Shown one piece after another: positions 48,845-59,229 of a stretch of DNA of 64,000 nucleotides; positions within the stretch are counted from its first letter, which is position 1; every line of letters starts with the position of its first letter. A program made the translations under genes and the position numbers. The notes below the pieces were generated by a model. It was given only the letters and a program-made list of their open reading frames with translations. It searched no databases and was not told the DNA's origin. This DNA is from Poecilobothrus nobilitatus (lineage: Eukaryota > Arthropoda > Insecta > Diptera > Dolichopodidae): contig OX352773.1 in NCBI GenBank assembly GCA_947095535.1, positions 166,792,438 to 166,856,437 of the forward strand, written 5' to 3'.

Positions 48845-49345
48845 CACCTGTTCCAATGAAATAAAACAGTTAATGTCTCCACTCAAAGTTTTCCAACTAG
48901 AAACAAGGAGCACAACACAAGCTCATCCCTACCACGTATAGAGTTATCAGATGGCGAAATGCAGCTTATGGAAATTTGTTTGTCATACGCACGTCTCGTT
49001 TATGGAACCATATACCATCGCATGTGTTCTCTAAAGTTGGTAATCCATATGTACGTACGATTTACTTAAATTTAAGAAGAACAGTAACATCTTTCTTCAA
49101 AATGTGCCTCCAAATTTTCCTACCTATACCCCATAATCTAAATTTCCTAGTTCTATTTTCCCAATTATCCTTCCCACATTCCTATCCCCAAAACCAAACT
49201 GTTCATTTGTATTAAAGGTTTCATCCTCAAGTTTGGTTTTAAAAGGGGGGTGGTTTTGGTTGGTTAAAATCCAACACTACCGTGAGGAAGCACGTGAAGT
49301 TTCTCTTGGTGACTTTCAAATTTTTACCAACCCTCGTAAAAAAAA
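48845..49345 (+). mobile_element. 5'-truncated non-LTR retrotransposon
   Basis: In two frames the sequence reads TRSTTQAHPYHV, then VIRWRNAAYGNLFVIRTSRLWNHIPSHVFS. This matches the C-terminal end of Jockey/R1-type LINE ORF2 proteins, in which (F/Y)xxRTSRLWNxLP is a hallmark. A 3' untranslated part ('AGTTTGGTTTTAAAAGGGGGG') and an A-rich tail follow. The frameshift and truncation make it dead. The 3' part is shared with 18525-18735. Confidence 0.8.
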
Positions 49346-50847
49346 ACATAAAAAAAAAAAAACAACGTATTGGTAGTAACTAAATAATAATTATAGTAGA
49401 AGGTACATAATATAATATAAGTATATAATATAAATAATTAGGAAATAAATGGATTTTTTTGTAATAAAATTTTAAATATTCAGGGAAACCTGTTTAAGTT
49501 GGACACTTGCGGTTGAAAAATGTTTGGTTAACATTTACAGGTGACCAACTTGTAAGAAAATTTTTATTTATTTTTTTTTTTCATGGAAATGGAAAGTTTT
49601 TTTTGGTTAATGTAAAGAAATGTCAGCAAAATAATTAATTATATAGGTATTATAATATGCATTTTCTTTCATAATCAAAATTGATTTAAATTTAAGGATT
49701 TTATTTTTCCAAACTTAAAAAATTCAAAAAATTAAACAAAACAAAATTTTAATAAAAAACATACATCCAAATAAGATATGCCTGTATAATCAGTATTCAA
49801 TGCTAATTGCTAATTAAATTAAATTCGGGGAATATGATATGAGTAACTGACATTGATTGACAAAGCTACGTAACAAAAAGTAACAAAACAATAACCAAAA
49901 TTTTAATGCTTTTATAATAAAAAATTTTTGTTATGGTCAACTTTTATTGGTGTTTTACTTACAAAAAGTTCATTAACATAAGGAAAGAAATGATCCAAGT
50001 TGTAAGATGTACTAGTACAACATAAACAGGTATTTTGAATCATTTTTATATATGAAATTTTCTTCGTTTTATATTCAAGCATAAATTTTCATTAGTGTCC
50101 TTCTTATAAGAGTGGCTAACATCAGAGGTTTCATTGTATACTGCGTAATTCCAAAAGGTTGTTGTGCCAATAATTGGAGTTATTTTGACTAATTTTAAAG
50201 ATATAAGTATTTGGATATTTTATTTCACCTTTTACCAAACTTATTTAACAAAACATAAAATTTTATAAAATTTTCTAAAAATTAATTGTTTTAAAAAACT
50301 ACCAACTTTTTTATATTTTTTTTATATATGTAGACCTAACGATCTATATGTACGAGTATTTTGTTTAGATATTTTCATCAATATTTGATCAAACTTTTAC
50401 TCTTTTTTTTTTATCATGTTTAAGTTTCAGCAATTATTACTTAAAATTCAACATTATATGTTACTTTTTAATTTAGGTTAATGAATATTAATATTGAATT
50501 TTATTCCAATGATTGTAGGGGATCACTTGCCTAATTATTGCAGTAAATTTCAACAAAAAATTCCTTCGAGTGTTTTTAGATTGATTGATTACATACTGTT
50601 CAAAAAATGACATGATAAAATTTTGTATAAAAAATAAAATTAAATAAGTATATCCTATATATATTATATAAATTATAAATATATTTAAGAAATATCCTAA
50701 AATTGACTTGGCCAACTAAAATTATCTTGTTCATCATAAAGTGTATTATAATTTTTTAATTTCTTATCAAGTTATGCAGTATAATAAAATATTTGTATTT
50801 TGTTTATAAAATAAAATTTAAATTAAAACATTTTAAAAGAATTTTTA
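49346..50847. other. Putative intron/intergenic DNA
   Basis: A/T-rich. The minus-strand frame at 50488-50715 was not accepted. No RNA gene or repeat family recognised. Confidence 0.4.
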
Positions 50848-50929
50848 ATGAATTTTAGTAACAATTTATATTTTACCGGAATATTTATAATTATTATAAT
50901 GATTATTTTTGTAACATCATTTATTTTTA
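50848..50929 (+). CDS. Possible additional membrane-anchor first exon
   Basis: ATG opens MNFSNNLYFTGIFIIIIMII and continues hydrophobically through FVTSFIF to a candidate donor A|GTAAAT in phase 1 after 27 codons. Size, strand, phase and position suit the array. Against it: there is no basic or cysteine patch and the composition is almost pure A/T. About 33 bases downstream, TTTTTTTTTTGTCCAAATAG precedes a 27-base, phase-1-in, phase-1-out segment (to 50988). The gap is unusually short for an intron. Confidence 0.3.
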
Positions 50930-51112
50930 GTAAATTTTACATTTTTTTTTTGTCCAAATAGATAAAATTGGGCATTATGTATTAAAAGGTTATAGATGTA
51001 TGTTATATAAAAATAAAAAAATATATAAAAAATAGATATTTTTCTTATTACTTACATATAACTATTTATAAATAATTGTTTTAATTGCAGGCTTTTTATT
51101 TTAAAAAAGTAC

Positions 51113-51193
51113 ATGTATGTATTTGTATTAATCATATGCTGCACTGTTTTAGATGTTGCATTGGCTGCAAGAATACATTTAATTTTCTATTAA
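51113..51193 (+). CDS. Possible micro-ORF with signal-like sequence
   Basis: MYVFVLIICCTVLDVALAAR, then six further codons and TAA. It looks like a short hydrophobic leader with a small-residue end (ALAA), but it is only 26 codons and has no partner exon. It is included because it lies inside the anchor array. Confidence 0.15.
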   Translation: MYVFVLIICCTVLDVALAARIHLIFY

Positions 51194-52014
51194 CTTATAT
51201 AAAAATTTGAAGAGCACTTTAGTGATATACTTATAATTTAAATAACAAGAAAAAAAAATACTTTAAATTTAATATAGATAATAAAAATAACCCGAAGTTA
51301 TTTCTGCCTTTCAAAGAATCGATTTGAAATACTAAAAATATTAGTTATATATGTATTTAAGTAAAAAATATTTGTGTACATTCGAAACGCGTTTAAAATT
51401 TCCCTCTGTCAATTATTTATATACTTAGGTATATTTACTTAATACTTTTCCAGCTAAATATTTTGAGAAATGATTTTAAACCAAGTCTGAAGAATCACTT
51501 TTGAGATATGACCATGTTTAATGTCTCCGTTATGTCCGCAACATTTTCTGTCTTTTTTTTAACACAAATGTATTTTTTTATATTTTATTTCATTTTTCAT
51601 TTCCTGTGGTTAAAATTTTTCCCATTCATGTATATATATTGCATTCAATATGTTATCAAAAATTAATTACTTTACTGAAAATTAATTTACTGAACCATCC
51701 TTGTGGAGGCTCTTAAACAAAAAAAAAAAAAAAAACGTGTCGAATTCAAGATAATGTTCGTTCAACATGTATTCAATATACTTAAGCAGATATTTAGGTT
51801 TTTAAACTTAAATAAATTGTGATATTTTAAATTCCCTTAAACACTATTACCGGGTACCACGAGTACATAATTGATGCTTGAAAATGTTAAGATATCTTTA
51901 GTACCTAAAGATATTAATTAATAGAAAGTTTCTATATAATGTTTGTATGTATAGAAATATCGAATATTTATTAAATGATGATATAATCAAAATAAATAAA
52001 ATAAATAATTTTTT

Positions 52015-52195
52015 TAATGCATTTCTCTGTCACATAACTCTGGACAGGAAAATACACAGCCTTTCGTGTTCAGGCATGGCTGTAAATGTCGTAAGGGGGA
52101 ATAACTCTTACGACATATGTGAGATTCGAATCCACACTTCCTCGATGTTTACAGCGTGTTTTATACGCTCTTACCCACTAGGCCACCGGGGCCCC
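52015..52195 (-). mobile_element. tRNA-derived SINE, third copy
   Basis: It has the same family order on the minus strand as 2198-2390: the body 'AGGCATGGCTGTAAATGTCG' (plus-strand text), the B box reverse complement 'GATTCGAATCC', and the head 'CACTAGGCCACCGGGGCCCC'. It is moderately diverged. Confidence 0.75.
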
Positions 52196-52546
52196 AATTA
52201 AAATTTAATTTAGATTAATGAATCATTTGTTTAAATGAGATCATAGCTAAATACCTAAACAAAATTTATATGTTTTAAAAATAAGTAAATCTATAAATAT
52301 ACATTTTAAATTTTTTTTTTTTTGTAAAATTAAAAACTCCTATAATTGACATGATCAACTAAATTTTAATCTCAATTTTTTTTTTTATCACTTATTTACT
52401 TACTTTTCTTATCAGACAATTTATAATTTTGCAATTTAATTTTTTAATAAAAATTAGATCCGTAATTTTTAGTTCTTTTTATATTTTAATTATATTTGAC
52501 GTTAAATTAATTCTATATAGTTAATTTAAAAACAAAAAAAAGAACC

Positions 52547-52679
52547 ATGAGTAATTCTTACGAAGTTGAAGCTGTAATTTATACAATTATTTTGCCAATT
52601 GTTTTTTTAATAACATGCATTACAACATGCTGTTTAATATGTCGAAAAAGACAAATACGAGGTCGAATTTTATTTGCAG
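52547..52679 (+). CDS. Array exon 5: membrane-anchor first exon (partial gene)
   Basis: ATG opens MSNSYEVEAVIYTIILPIVF, continuing LITCITTCCLICRKRQIRGR and ILFA. It ends at G|GTTAGA in phase 1 after 44 codons. It is clearly paralogous to the exon at 54928: same length, MS-x-x-Y start, LITC-x-x-CC-x-(I/L)CRK and RG-x-I. The pattern is a short polar N-terminus, one membrane segment, juxtamembrane cysteines and a basic cytosolic patch. Conservation of the protein pattern between the two copies supports real coding function. Confidence 0.7.
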
Positions 52680-52838
52680 GTTAGAAAAAAAAAAATTGTT
52701 TTTTAATTTTTTATTAAATTTAAAAAAAAAAATTGTGTTTTTTTTTTGGAATTTTTGTTTTAATTACTTAGGACAAAAAATAGAGTGTGAATAAAGAAAT
52801 ACATAAGGATATTTTTTTTACTTTTTATTTTTTTAGAA

Positions 52839-52872
52839 GGGCCCTCGATGGCGTAGTGGTTAAGAGTGGTTA
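52839..52872 (+). mobile_element. SINE head fragment
   Basis: 'GGGCCCTCGATGGCGTAGTGG' followed by 'TTAAGAG' is the A-box end of the 2198-type SINE. The copy breaks off after about 35 bases. It lies just downstream of array exon 5. Confidence 0.5.
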
Positions 52873-54927
52873 AAATCAATACACGAAAAGATTAAATTAT
52901 TTAATTATAATATTATATTAAATAAAGATTATTCATTCATTCTTATAATTTTTATTTATTAAAAAAAAACAGTTTGGTCTAAAATAATGGAATTGTTGTT
53001 ATATATTATTTTAATTGAAGTATAGTTACTTATTTAATTTAGTTTTAATCAATAAATGCGTAAAAAGTAATAACAATAAATTAAATATTTAATATTTTTA
53101 AGTGTTGAATACAGGACAATAACTTTTTTTAATTACAAAAAAGTTTTAAATAAAATAAAAAAAAAATTGAAATATAAAAAGGTGATTAGAAAATTCGTGC
53201 CGAAAAGTATGCAAAAATTTTGTTTAATAAGAAACTTCTGATATACTATAAGAAAAACCAATAATAGCCTTAATAGCCTAATATTTGAGTAATATTGTAT
53301 TATCCTATGTGAGTAAAATAAAAATTCTGTAAATAAATAAAATTATGTACATGCTACTCGTATATACATAATATATAATTTTCGTATAGTTGTATCTGTC
53401 GAATTTTATATGGTAACTATAGCATAGTGCTGCCTAAATACATAAATAAGTACATAATTTTTTTTATTTATTTATTTTTTTTTCTAAATACCTATAGTTA
53501 TTAGTTAGTTATTTTAATAACTAATATAAAATTCATAATATCTGACAGTCTCTTTTAAAAACTATTTTACTTTTGGTTTCGCGATAAAAATTAAACTTAA
53601 GTCAATTAATTTATTAACGGAGAATAAAGTTTATTTCATCATGATGATTTTTTGTTGTCAAAATTATTACATATTTGTAGAACAGCTGATTTTGAAATTT
53701 CGTTTGTTTATGTTTGTTCATTATTTGAAACATAAATATGAAAAATGAAAATATAAATATCAAAACAGAACAACAGATTATATTCGCAATAGGAACCTGA
53801 AGAGGATAAACATTTTATTTTATGGAGTTTATTAATTTTGAAATAATTAAATTATTCTAATTCGGTCTTTTAAACCATTTGTTTGAAAAGTTTAAAATTA
53901 AGTATGTTGTTTTTGCAATTTTCTGATTTGCCGAGACTGCTAGACAGTTTTATATTCGAACGGAATGAAAAATCAGTTGTTTGTCAAAAAAGTTAAAAAT
54001 TAAATTAAATTATTATTTTTATCTTGTAAATGGACCTTATAAATTATTTAGTTATATTTTAAACTGTGATGAAATTTAGTGAAGACACAAACCATATAAT
54101 TTTGACGTTTTCTTCGATTACTTCATTATATTGTGAATTTTTTAAAATTCAAGACAAAAATTAAAGAAAAACCATCTACTTATATTAAAAAAAAAACACT
54201 TTAATTGTACATAAAAGATGATGAAGAAAAGGATGAAAATCTTTATTTCGCTTTTGTTTTTTAAAAGGTCTAAGAAAAAATTTATATAAGTTATCAGGCT
54301 AATTAAATAAAATAAATGTTATTATGGTAACATTGCTTATTATATATCATAATTTCTTTGAAAATTTTGCCTCAGTCACAAATAAACAAATTTTTCATTT
54401 CCGACACCAAAACTTTTAGTTTTTAACTCTATTTCAGGAATCGAAATTGATATTTTTTTTTTTAGTTGAATTTTATTTAATATTTTTAATATATTATGAT
54501 GTTTTTGGTATGATAACTTTTTTTTTTTTAACTCAAAACAAAGTTATATTATAGTTAAGTACTTAAGTATTTAAAGAATCAAACTTTTTAAAATAAATAT
54601 CTACTTAGTACTGTCATCAAACTTTTTTGTCGTTTACTGTTCTATTTGTAATTTTTAGCTTTTAACGTGATGAAATATCTTAAAATTATTATGATTAATA
54701 AATTTTTTTTTTTTAAATATAAGTGTATAAGAAAAACTAATTAACTTTTTGTTTTTATCATTTAATTTTCTTATCATACAATTATAATAAATAAATTGCA
54801 ATAATTTTGGGAAAAGATCTTTGTTCTCTATTTCAGTCATATTTGTATTTTAAGTGTAAATTACGTTAATTAAATTTTGTTATAAATTTTTTATGTATTT
54901 TAAAATTGTATTTAAAAAAAAAAAAAT
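52873..54927. other. Putative intron/intergenic DNA
   Basis: A/T-rich. No exon, RNA gene or clear repeat was recognised. The minus-strand frame at 54655-54840 is not convincing. Confidence 0.4.
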
Positions 54928-55060
54928 ATGAGTGATACTTACAAAGGACCTTTAATTATTATTATAGTTACAATTATTTTATCATTTATTTTGTTAATAA
55001 CATGTACAATGTGTTGTATTTTATGCCGAAAAAAACAAAGACGAGGTCAAATTATAGCAG
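54928..55060 (+). CDS. Array exon 6: membrane-anchor first exon (partial gene)
   Basis: ATG opens MSDTYKGPLIIIIVTIILSF, continuing ILLITCTMCCILCRKKQRRG and QIIA. It ends at G|GTTAAC in phase 1 after 44 codons. It is the closest relative of the exon at 52547, with exactly the same length. It is the last array member in the window and no PY-motif exon follows in the remaining 9 kb, so its 3' partner must be more distant or missing. Confidence 0.7.
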
Positions 55061-56880
55061 GTTAACATTTTTATTTTTTATTTTTTTGTTTTTTAATATA
55101 TTATAAAAATATTGTGAATTTTTTTTTGCTTTTTTTTTTTTTTTTAAAAAAGAATTTAAAAAAGTTTTGAAATGAAAAATAAATTCGGAAAGGAAGTTGT
55201 TTAATATTTTCAGTGTTTTGTTCATGGAATTACAGTGTAAACATAATAAATAGATTTTATACCTTAATATTAAAAGTTTATTTACAACAATTGAGTGTAT
55301 AATATATAGAGTTTTGGATAAAATAAAATAAGAGATTTATGAAATTCAATCAAAATGTCAAAAATTTGTTATATATGTTTAAACTCGAATTGAAATCATT
55401 TCTATATGTAATCATTTTTATGTATATATTTTCAAATTTGTATATTCTTTTCCAATGGGCTAACATTTATACATAATACGTTTCATATTTTTTTGTTATA
55501 CTTTGATGATTCACTTGATTCAGATGATTCAATTACCCTATAATCGATTAAGGAGGTATATATGAGATAAATTCTAACCAACTGATAAAGAATATAATGT
55601 AATAATGTAAAAAAAATCACTTTATACCATTATCCTTTCAATATTATTTACCGTTTTTTATTTAAAAAAATATAAAATTCGAAAATTAATTTTAAATAAA
55701 AATCCGCTTAATTGTAGTTTTTTTTTTGCCAACAAAATTAATTCGAAAAAAAAAATAATTAATTAGATCCTAACATATATTTCTAAATCCTTGAAATCCT
55801 CATTAATAATAACGTATAATCATATCACCTTAAAGAAGGATTTATTATATTTATCGACTTATATAAATATAAAAATTAAATTTTACATTAGTTATTTTTA
55901 AAATTACGATCATAAGTGGTACAATTTCATTTAAAATACAATTTTATATGCTTTTAGTAATAATAAAATAAAATAAAAAATGTGTTTTAAAAAATATAAA
56001 AATGTTGGTGTGACACATATTTTCTTTTTTTCAATAAAAAAAAGAAAAAAACTTTTTAACGTTATAAAATTTTTTAAATTTCATAACGAGCGAAACTTTT
56101 GGCTCTAATTTTTTATTTTTTTCCCAATGTAAAAAAGTTCTGGGTTTTTTTTTTTTTTTTTGTTTTTTGACTTTAAAAAGTTTTATCAGTGTATATCTTA
56201 TCAGAAACCATTTTTTTTTTTTTTTGTATTGTTGTTAAGTGATAAAAAACAAAATAAATAAAAAAACAAAATAAGGGAAAATTCAAAAAAACAAAAAACT
56301 AAAAGTTTTTAAAGACTATAATCTGTTTTTTTTTTTTTTTTTTGGAAGAAAATTTTTATGTAAAATCGAATAGTTTATTTGCCTCTTTCTTAAGGACAAA
56401 GATTTTATTCAACTTAAATCTTCATTTGCTGGTGTTTGGTTTTGATTAAAATTCTTAAAGATTTCAACAAAAAGAAAAAAAAATAAATAAATATACTTAT
56501 GTTAATATTTTTTTATACATATGGAAAGTTTTATAATTTGAATTAACCGCAAAGTTTATTCATATATGATTTTTTGATTTTACTTATTAACAGTATCTAA
56601 ATAAAGATTTGAATTTATATAATAGTATAAAGTTGTTATATTTTTTCAACAATAAAATGTTTTTTTGTTTTTATTGAGTTACATACTTATATATGTAAAT
56701 ATATAGTTATGTTTGACTTTTGATGTTTAGATTTTTCTTCATTCGAAGTTTGTGTTTTTCGTTTGATTGTGAAATATGTAATTTTTTAAAACTTTTAAAG
56801 TAGCGTTGATTTAAACATAATTTCAGATTTTTTTTTTCACAGCTGTTTTGTATATATGAATCTTTTTATTCTCATATATA
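55061..56880. other. AT-rich DNA, no gene seen
   Basis: Long poly-T and poly-A runs and old low-complexity sequence. No exon recognised. Confidence 0.45.
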
Positions 56881-56951
56881 TGTACGGTCCTCTTGGCCTG
56901 CTTTTTTTAAACTTTTGTTTTTGAGTTATCGATGCGTCAAGCTTTGCTTCT

Positions 56952-57071
56952 ATGAAATCCCTTTTTGTTATAATTACTTTAGCTATTTTGTTAGCGGGCT
57001 GCTTTTTAGCTCAGCTATACTTAGGGTTTTATTTAATTGGATGCTATTTATTTCGCCTAATTATGGTATAG
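56952..57071 (+). CDS. Possible short hydrophobic ORF, unknown
   Basis: MKSLFVIITLAILLAGCFLA is followed by QLYLGFYLIGCYLFRLIMV and a stop (39 residues). The surrounding 190 bases are less A/T-biased than the neighbourhood, and a second frame is open across the same stretch. A donor-like ATG|GTATAG at the end would be phase 0, unlike the array exons. It may be a micropeptide, an exon or transposon debris. Confidence 0.2.
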   Translation: MKSLFVIITLAILLAGCFLAQLYLGFYLIGCYLFRLIMV

Positions 57072-58960
57072 TCATCTTAATATAGTTTTCCATTTAATTT
57101 AATTTTTTTTTTGTTTCCTATTATATAATATGTACTTTGCAGATGATTATTTCGTACTTAATTAAGTTTCGCCGCTATAGTGAATACTAAAAAATTATTC
57201 TAACTATTGATTTATAAATTTTTTCCTTTAGTTTGATCAAGAATTTTTTTGTTATAAAATATCTTAGATATATTGGTGTCTTCTATTTGAGTTATCCTGT
57301 ATTTATTCGACTTCATTATTATACATCACCATAAACTTTGCAGTTTGATGAACCAAGGTATTTAAAAGAGTTTCTTATTGACACTGGTTCATGCTTTATT
57401 TTCAATGTGTTAATAAAACCTATGTGTGAAGTGTTTGGAAATTATAACATTATAAGTATATTTAATTTCATTACATAATTTTTATCATAATCATAATTTT
57501 AAAAATGGAAAAAAATTCAAAAATTTTTTTAAGTTAATAAACATTGCTAGGAGTACAAAAATTAACTCTTCCAGCTTCTCAACATACCATAAAATTAAAA
57601 AGCATATACGTGGGTTTATCATGTGTTATAAATAAAATTCTATAACATATATTCTTTATACATATATATATTAATAAGTATGTTAACAATACTTAGTGTT
57701 TTTATGATAAATATGTCATTTTGTTTTTGTATTTAGAGAAATTCAATATAACTATAACTAATTTCGACTTCTTTCTTTAGAGACTTTCGATCTAAAAAAA
57801 AAAACTCATAACGGGAAAATTTTGATTAATTTAATTTAAAATTAATTTTTTATTTTGACCATAAACATAATGAAATAAATGTAGTAGTAGTATTTTACAA
57901 CTTGTTCTACATTTATCATATATAAGTGCCAACCCTTTCTATCATTTTTTACTCAATAATATTATGAATGTGCTTTAATGAATCATCCTGTATTTTATCT
58001 TTCAAAGAAAAAAAAAAAACAATACAATCTATAAATTTTTATATACTCTTATTTATATAAATAAATATATGGGCACATACATATGCATTAGCACATATAG
58101 TGTTAGATAAAAATGCACAGTTATAAAAGTTAAAAAGTAACAAAATATTTATATACAGTGCTTTACCATATCTTATAAAGTACATAATAGACCATTAAAA
58201 ATTTCTTTTCTTATCTTTTGACATTCATTTCTTTCTCATCCTTTAATTTTTCTCACTCTTTTTCTCTTTTATTTTCTCAGATTTTTCTCTTACAGTCTCT
58301 CAATTTGTTTTTTTTTTTTTTGTTATTTATTTTATTTATTTATGTTGATATTTAATTCAATGATAGGGTACATTGAATGTAAAATTTACTGGTCTAGCTA
58401 GGTAGGTACCTACTAGGTACTTTACTATCTTTGAATATGTATATGTGTACGTGTTTTATAAGTATATAAAATTTTTATACAAAACAATAAACATTCTTAA
58501 CCTAACCTACAATTACTTAGTTAAATATATGTATATTCATAGTGACATATATACAAAAACAATTTAAATGAAAGAAAAGCTTTACGTTAAAAAAAAGTTT
58601 AATTTACTCATTTATTTTGAATTGAGAGCGAAAATATTCTCATGATATAGTAAAATATAGGTATATGGATAAAAATTTGAATGGAATTTTTAATCTGAAT
58701 GAAAAAAAAAACAATAATACAAAAAAAAAAAAAAAATGAAGAAAGTGTGATAAGGAAAATGAAAATGAAAGGAAAATAAAAAGAAACAAATAAACAATAG
58801 GATAACATTTTGTAGACCCCCTATCGTATCTATAAGGAAAAAATAGATGGTGTTAAGGATGTTATGCTAGGATAATAAAGTTCAGTGTTGCTTTTTAAAT
58901 GTTTTTTTCGTTCTTATATGTTTATGTGTACATCTCTTTACTTGTCTATAATATATACAT
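57072..58960. other. AT-rich DNA, no gene seen
   Basis: No convincing gene. The minus-strand frame at 58608-58808 is a poly-A/T artefact. Confidence 0.45.
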
Positions 58961-58975
58961 ACATACATACATACA

Positions 58976-59103
58976 GTTTACAACTCTGGAATCTTCGGTA
59001 TATTTTTTTTGTTTTTATTCTTTTTATATATGTATATATGTATAATTTTGCTTTTTACAACTCTGGAATCTTCGGTATATTTTTTTTGTTTTTATTCTTT
59101 TTC
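58976..59103 (+). repeat. Direct duplication of ~50 bp
   Basis: 'TTTACAACTCTGGAATCTTC' and the following 'GGTATATTTTTTTTG' occur at about 58976 and again at about 59055, essentially identical. This is a recent tandem duplication with a short spacer. The overlapping plus-strand frames here owe their similarity to it. Confidence 0.8.
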
Positions 59104-59229
59104 TTTTGTTACCCATACAGAGTATCCTTTGTTAAAACGATTCTGTAAATTTATTAATGGTAATTTGGAAACTTATTTTCTGTTTAAAAGAAATTTGATA
59201 CGAAGTCATTTAAGATACTTAAGTATTTA

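Noticed and set aside
48976..49215. Independent small protein gene
   Set aside because: The RTSRLWNHIP motif and 3' tail show it is the end of a LINE reverse-transcriptase frame with a frameshift.
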